DNA of 64,000 nucleotides from Eubacteriaceae bacterium. GTDB taxonomy: Bacteria > Bacillota > Clostridia > Eubacteriales > Anaerofustaceae. Both the position numbers and the translations under genes were made by a program. Below are positions 60,119-64,000 of this stretch, one piece after another (positions within the stretch are counted from its first letter, which is position 1; every line of letters begins with the position of its first letter). The stretch covers positions 1-64,000 of the forward strand of contig JAFZLL010000058.1 of assembly GCA_017551505.1 (NCBI GenBank). Reading direction: 5' to 3'. A model generated the notes under the pieces. It worked only from the letters and a program-made list of their open reading frames with translations. It did not search any database and was not told the DNA's origin.

Positions 60119-61696
60119 TCAGTAGATCCAGGCATCCCTGTCCTCATCATCGTCTCCGGAAGAGACGAAGTTGAAGCTGAAGGGCTTGGAATACTTCTTT
60201 ATCAGGGGCAGCAGTTCATCTGACAGACCGGTCCTTGCTTCACATTTGTCGTCAAAGACCATCGTTACGACCTTGTCTCCGGTGCAGGGATCCCACCTCG
60301 GAAGCCCTTCACCGTTCGGATCTCCGGTGCGGGCAAAAGCAACGAAAGCCCCGGTCATGGTCTTTTCTATGTCATCCATATGCGGCTGGCTGTAGGACGG
60401 TACGAGTTCCGAATTATGGAAGATCACGGGAATATCCGCGCAATGCCAGGCAGCGTGGCCTCCGTCGACGTCGAAGACCTTTGCGAACTGGTAGTTATAA
60501 ACTGGTGCCGAAGCCTTTCCGGCTTTTTTTGCGACATATTCGAGCGATGCGGGAAGGAACATGGTGTCCAGATCAGCGGCATATGTCAGGTTCTTTCCGG
60601 GATAAGCCTTTCTGAAAGCTTCGACGATCTTTTCCCCGCCCTCTTCACCGAACGTATCGAGAACGAATCGCCTTTGTGCCTCTTCGCTCATCGCGCTCCT
60701 CTCGCCGATATCTCTGGGGCCTGCGAATTCGGCTATTACATTGCCTACGATCGTAGGTTTGTTCAGAGAGCTTGATGAGAATTCCCCGTCGATCGGGTCG
60801 CTGGTATAATAATCATTCGGTTTCGGAGCCCAGTCCACCCTCTTGCCCTGTTTCTGCAGCGTCCGGACAGCTTTGTTTACAGCCCAGATAAACTGAGGTA
60901 CTCCAACCTTCTCCAGTTTCTTTATATCTTTTTCTTCGAGGTTGAGGTTTTTGAGTATTTCCAGCACGAATTCCTTAGGAGTGCATCCGGAATCAAATGT
61001 TGAAGAAGGCAGTACACCCGACATAATGACCATCTTATGGAATAATCCTTCTGCTTCGGGTATCTGGCCAAGTACGGTGACCTTCCCTCCCCCTCCGGAC
61101 TGTCCGAAGATCGTAACATTATCGGGATCTCCTCCGAACCCGGCGATATTATCCTTGACCCAGCGCAGCGCTTCCACCAGATCAGCCATGCCCGCATTGA
61201 CTGAATTCCTGTACTCCTCCCCGAAATCGGATAGATCCAAGTATCCGAAAGCGTTGAGGCGATGATTGACCGAGACCACAACGAGACCGTCTTTCTTTGC
61301 CAGGTTGAAGCCATCATAGGAGACCTGCTCGATCGAACTGCCGGCCATAAAGCCTCCTCCGTGAATCCAGAAGACGACCGGACGTTTTGCGGACCGGTCG
61401 CAGCCTGCAGTCCATACGTTCAGAAATTGGCAGTGTTCGGAGGCTGGCCAGAACCGGTGGGGAGTCATGACTTCTCCCACGGGAGCGGATTCATTCAATA
61501 CAGGGCAGATGAAGCCGTAGCTGCCGGCGTCCTTTACGCCTTCCCATGCCGGGACGGGCTGGGGCATATGGAATCTTTCCGCCACGGCATAACGGATGCC
61601 ATAGAAATGGTCTACGCCGTCATAACGGAACCCTCGCAGCTTGCCTTGTTTCGTCTCAACGATGGGAGACGTCTTTGTCAGTACGAATTCTTTCAC
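60119..61696 (-). CDS. Type B carboxylesterase
   Basis: The 525-residue product has the family's conserved parts: VETKQGKLRGF at the start, NVWTAGCDRSAKRPVVFWIH with GGGFMAGSS (oxyanion hole), VNHRLNAFGYLDL, NIAGFGGDPDNVTIFGQSGG (nucleophile Ser), FHNSELVPSY and the catalytic-His region YQFAKVFDVDGGHAAWHCAD. It lacks a signal peptide. The C-terminus ends with an odd acidic tail (SGDDDEDRDAWIY). It may cleave carboxylic esters of unknown origin. The substrate is not predictable. Confidence 0.92.
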   Translation of the reverse strand: MKEFVLTKTSPIVETKQGKLRGFRYDGVDHFYGIRYAVAERFHMPQPVPAWEGVKDAGSYGFICPVLNESAPVGEVMTPHRFWPASEHCQFLNVWTAGCDRSAKRPVVFWIHGGGFMAGSSIEQVSYDGFNLAKKDGLVVVSVNHRLNAFGYLDLSDFGEEYRNSVNAGMADLVEALRWVKDNIAGFGGDPDNVTIFGQSGGGGKVTVLGQIPEAEGLFHKMVIMSGVLPSSTFDSGCTPKEFVLEILKNLNLEEKDIKKLEKVGVPQFIWAVNKAVRTLQKQGKRVDWAPKPNDYYTSDPIDGEFSSSSLNKPTIVGNVIAEFAGPRDIGERSAMSEEAQRRFVLDTFGEEGGEKIVEAFRKAYPGKNLTYAADLDTMFLPASLEYVAKKAGKASAPVYNYQFAKVFDVDGGHAAWHCADIPVIFHNSELVPSYSQPHMDDIEKTMTGAFVAFARTGDPNGEGLPRWDPCTGDKVVTMVFDDKCEARTGLSDELLPLIKKYSKPFSFNFVSSGDDDEDRDAWIY

Positions 61697-61956
61697 TTGA
61701 TTGCCTCTTTCTTTAATTGTTTATTGTGCCGGTTGCCTGTTGCCTTCTCTATGATATCATCCGATGCAGCCGCTTTTGATGCAGATTGGGCAGAATATCG
61801 CACTTTTCGTTTTGAAATCAGATCAGCGGCGAAAGATATCATCCCGGCAGGAGGCTTGCGCAGCTGCAATGAGATTGCGGACAAAACTGTATTATAATTA
61901 ACAGGACAATCAGCTCACAGGCAGCTAAGATATAAGCGGAGAAAGGAGGGGCAGAT

Positions 61957-62856
61957 ATGGAATGGATCACGGCCCTGAAGAGCGCGATAGCCTATATTGA
62001 AGAGAACCTTGAGACTGTAAGCGGGGCTGACGAGGTGGCGGAACAGGTGCACATGTCCGCGTTTTACCTCAGCAGGGGATTTCAGATCGCCACCGGTTAC
62101 TCAGTCGGCGAATATATCAGATGCCGCAGGCTTTATGAAGCGGCAATGAGGCTCTCCCATCAAAGCGGCTACAGGGTGATCGATGCCGCACTTGACGCCG
62201 GTTATGAGACCCCGGAGAGCTTTTCCAAGGCATTTGCCCGTTTCCACGGGTTCCCGCCGTCTGAAATGAAGAAAAACATGAACCGTTTCAGGATCTTCCG
62301 CCCCCTTGCCATAAGTATCAAAGTTACAGGAGGAGACAGGATGGAATACAGGATCGAGAAAAAAGCGGCAGTTACGATGATAGGATTCGAGAGGGAATTC
62401 AAAGAGGATGATTCTTACAAAAGGATCCCTGAATTCTGGGACGAGGTCTTGGACAGATACGGAGATGACTCTGTCGATGAAGAAGGGACAGGGGCTCTTG
62501 TAAGAAAAGCGGTAGCCGAAAACGGCATAGGGCAGTACGGGATCTGCACAGACGATAAAGGGGACGGGGTCTTCAGTTACATGATCGCAGGAGAATACTC
62601 CGGAGGAGACGTGCCGGAAGGCTTGAAACTGAGAGAAATTCCCGCGGCCGAGTGGGCCGTATTTCCCTGCAAAGGGCCTCTGCCCGAAGCCCTGCAGACG
62701 GTCAATACGGCGATATGGAAGGAATGGCTCCCGGGGAATAGGGACTTCGAACTCGCAGGATCATATACGATAGAATGGTACTCCGTCTCGGGTGATTCCA
62801 AAGCTTCGGATTATGAGAGCGCGATATGGATCCCCGTAAAAGAAAAGACCGAATAA
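61957..62856 (+). CDS. AraC-family regulator with GyrI-like ligand domain
   Basis: The 299-residue product has an N-terminal pair of helix-turn-helix motifs (VSGADEVAEQVHMSAFYLSR, ALDAGYETPESFSKAFARFH and GFPPSEMKKN). The C-terminal GyrI-like domain (about 128-295) has YRIEKKAAVTMIGFEREF, a conserved AAEWAVFPCKGPLPEAL and FELAGSYTIEWYS. These regulators bind small hydrophobic or cationic molecules and often control exporters. AGGAGGGG precedes the ATG. It is divergent from the carboxylesterase gene and might control it, which is inference. Confidence 0.93.
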   Translation: MEWITALKSAIAYIEENLETVSGADEVAEQVHMSAFYLSRGFQIATGYSVGEYIRCRRLYEAAMRLSHQSGYRVIDAALDAGYETPESFSKAFARFHGFPPSEMKKNMNRFRIFRPLAISIKVTGGDRMEYRIEKKAAVTMIGFEREFKEDDSYKRIPEFWDEVLDRYGDDSVDEEGTGALVRKAVAENGIGQYGICTDDKGDGVFSYMIAGEYSGGDVPEGLKLREIPAAEWAVFPCKGPLPEALQTVNTAIWKEWLPGNRDFELAGSYTIEWYSVSGDSKASDYESAIWIPVKEKTE

Positions 62857-62877
62857 TACTCTGGGATAAGCGATATG

Positions 62878-62905
62878 CCCGGCAGAAGACCATGCCGGGT
62901 CCTTT
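62878..62905 (+). terminator. Rho-independent terminator of the AraC-type gene
   Basis: CCCGGCA (62878-62884) pairs with TGCCGGG (62893-62899), followed by TCCTTTT. A perfect TATAAT at 62911-62916 just downstream probably serves the phosphatase gene. Confidence 0.75.
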
Positions 62906-62934
62906 TATGTTATAATATGCGCAGAGGCAACGCA

Positions 62935-63513
62935 ATGAGACTATATCTGCTCCGTCACGGAGTCACAGACAACAATCAGGGCCATATCTTCCAGGGACAG
63001 ATCGACACTCCTCTGAACGATGACGGCGTGCGCGAAGCAAGGGAAGAAGGCTCCCTGGTCAGATCCGCAGAACTCACTTTTACAAAAATATACTGCAGCC
63101 CGCTCATCAGGGCACTGGTCACATGCGAACTGGTGACCGGAGTGCCGAGGAACCAATTCATGATCGACGTCAGGCTGTCGGAGATAGCATACGGTCCTTA
63201 TGAAGGGAAGTCTATCGGTGATTCGGATGAAGGCATGTGGGCTTTTCTCAGGGATCCATATAGAGCCGACCCTCCGGCAGGGGTAGAGAGCCTGCAGGCG
63301 GTTGAAAAGCGCATGAAATCGGCCGTATCGGATATCCTTTCTGAGGCTGCTGAGGATGACGTTATTCTTATCGGCTCACACGGCATCGCTCTTTCCAGCC
63401 TTTTCCGCGAATACGAGACGGACGGACACAAGATCATGCTGGAGCACGGCAAACTGTACCTCTCCCCTGTCACCGGCAGCGCAGCGGGCATGCCACGGAA
63501 AGTATTTGATTAA
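62935..63513 (+). CDS. Histidine phosphatase (phosphoglycerate-mutase-like) family protein
   Basis: The 192-residue product begins with the catalytic motif MRLYLLRHGVTDNNQGHIFQ. YCSPLIRALVTCEL, the acidic EIAYGPYEG and ILIGSHGIALSSLF with the second catalytic His follow. It could be a phosphoglycerate mutase-like, alpha-ribazole or nonspecific phosphatase. I chose the ATG at 62935, with AGAGGC upstream; the open frame reaches 62875 but that part lies over the terminator and promoter. Confidence 0.9.
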   Translation: MRLYLLRHGVTDNNQGHIFQGQIDTPLNDDGVREAREEGSLVRSAELTFTKIYCSPLIRALVTCELVTGVPRNQFMIDVRLSEIAYGPYEGKSIGDSDEGMWAFLRDPYRADPPAGVESLQAVEKRMKSAVSDILSEAAEDDVILIGSHGIALSSLFREYETDGHKIMLEHGKLYLSPVTGSAAGMPRKVFD

Positions 63514-63656
63514 AACGATCCGCCTGATCTGCCGAGCGTTGCGGTTATAGTTAAGGGACCGCAGAGATAACGGCGCCGCCGCAGGGATGGTCCGTGTACG
63601 GCGTAACGGGGAACCGCTGCAATGGCTGTACCCAAACCAAGTATACAGGTAAGACA

Positions 63657-64000
63657 ATGGATATCACCTTTACAAATAAACCGGTTCCGTACGGGCCTCT
63701 TCATCTGAGCACCCTGGCGTTCATCGCCATCCTGGCGGCATCTGTTTTTCCGTTGCTCAGGAGAGCTAAAGAGAAGACGCTCTGCCGCATGATCGCGGTG
63801 ATGGGGCTGCTCATGATCGTGACCGAAATATGGAAGCAGTGGTTTGTCAGTGTGTATGTTTACCCCGGAATAACTTCTTTCTGGTTCTTTCCATGGCAGC
63901 TGTGCAGCATGTCGATGTACCTTTCCGCCGCGCTGCCATTTCTGAAAGGGCGGGTCAGAGAGGCCGCGCTGGTCTTTCTGGCATCATTCTCGCTACTCGC
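63657..64000 (+). CDS. Multi-pass membrane protein (YwaF-like), cut by the window edge
   Basis: About 114 codons are visible before the window ends. The product has hydrophobic segments near residues 20-34, 44-60 and 70-92 and beyond. WKQWFVSVYVYP and FWFFPWQLCSMSMYLSAALP resemble the TIGR02206/YwaF group of membrane proteins, where a P-x-x-L-C motif is conserved. AGGTAAGA lies before the ATG. The function of the family is unknown. Confidence 0.65.
   Translation, partial: MDITFTNKPVPYGPLHLSTLAFIAILAASVFPLLRRAKEKTLCRMIAVMGLLMIVTEIWKQWFVSVYVYPGITSFWFFPWQLCSMSMYLSAALPFLKGRVREAALVFLASFSLL

Overview
The window looks like chromosomal DNA from an anaerobic member of the Clostridia (Bacillota). The evidence is strong GGAGG ribosome-binding sites, TTGACA/TATAAT promoters, a short zinc-type L28, an operon of Re-type citrate synthase with an aconitase-like hydratase and NADP isocitrate dehydrogenase, LPXTG-like surface proteins, a 4Fe-4S RlmD with a C-terminal tail typical of clostridia, and remnants of clostridial integrative elements. 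No species can be named from sequence alone, and no rRNA or tRNA gene was seen.

Layout. 1-11.9 kb is mostly housekeeping: a partial M20 peptidase, a MATE exporter, mnmA, rpmB, coaX-dusB, a dnaD-like/dnaI-like/prfA operon on the minus strand, and a YhaM-type nuclease with a small membrane protein. At 12.1 kb rlmD carries an extra C-terminal tail and is followed at once by an acquired island (about 13.7-25.2 kb). The island holds a small HTH regulator, a type I restriction-modification operon (hsdR, a DUF262/DUF1524 protein, hsdM, hsdS, a membrane protein) and the decayed end of an integrative element (iteron-like repeats, attenuator, truncated replication initiator, headless KilA-N gene, frameshifted serine recombinase). 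25.6-31.2 kb is a complete oxidative half-TCA operon with its own GntR regulator, which would make 2-oxoglutarate for glutamate.

31.4-45.1 kb is an accessory and partly decayed region. It has an isochorismatase-family hydrolase, a broken aminoglycoside-nucleotidyltransferase-like gene, a large surface protein with a lipase-like domain, a PrsW-type membrane protease, a headless isopeptide-domain surface protein, secG, a lipoprotein with two cystatin-like domains and a secreted-protein/membrane-protein cluster. 45.8-54.1 kb has a dihydropyrimidine-dehydrogenase-like Fe-S enzyme, a lysophospholipase-like hydrolase, an MgtA-type magnesium P-ATPase behind an acidic leader peptide and attenuator, an AlkD-like protein, an HTH-membrane regulator and a cytidine-deaminase-like enzyme.

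The most striking locus is 54.1-57.5 kb. A compact minus-strand operon encodes E2, a ubiquitin-like protein ending in Gly-Gly-Asn-Gln, a JAMM peptidase and an E1. Facing it is a gene for a tail-anchored protein whose cysteine-rich segment resembles a degenerate prokaryotic RING domain. Together these could process, activate, conjugate and remove a ubiquitin-like tag, possibly with a membrane-bound E3-like partner. The rest (57.7-64 kb) holds an M29 aminopeptidase with a structured leader, an SGNH hydrolase, a type B carboxylesterase, an AraC/GyrI-type regulator, a histidine phosphatase and the start of a multi-pass membrane protein.
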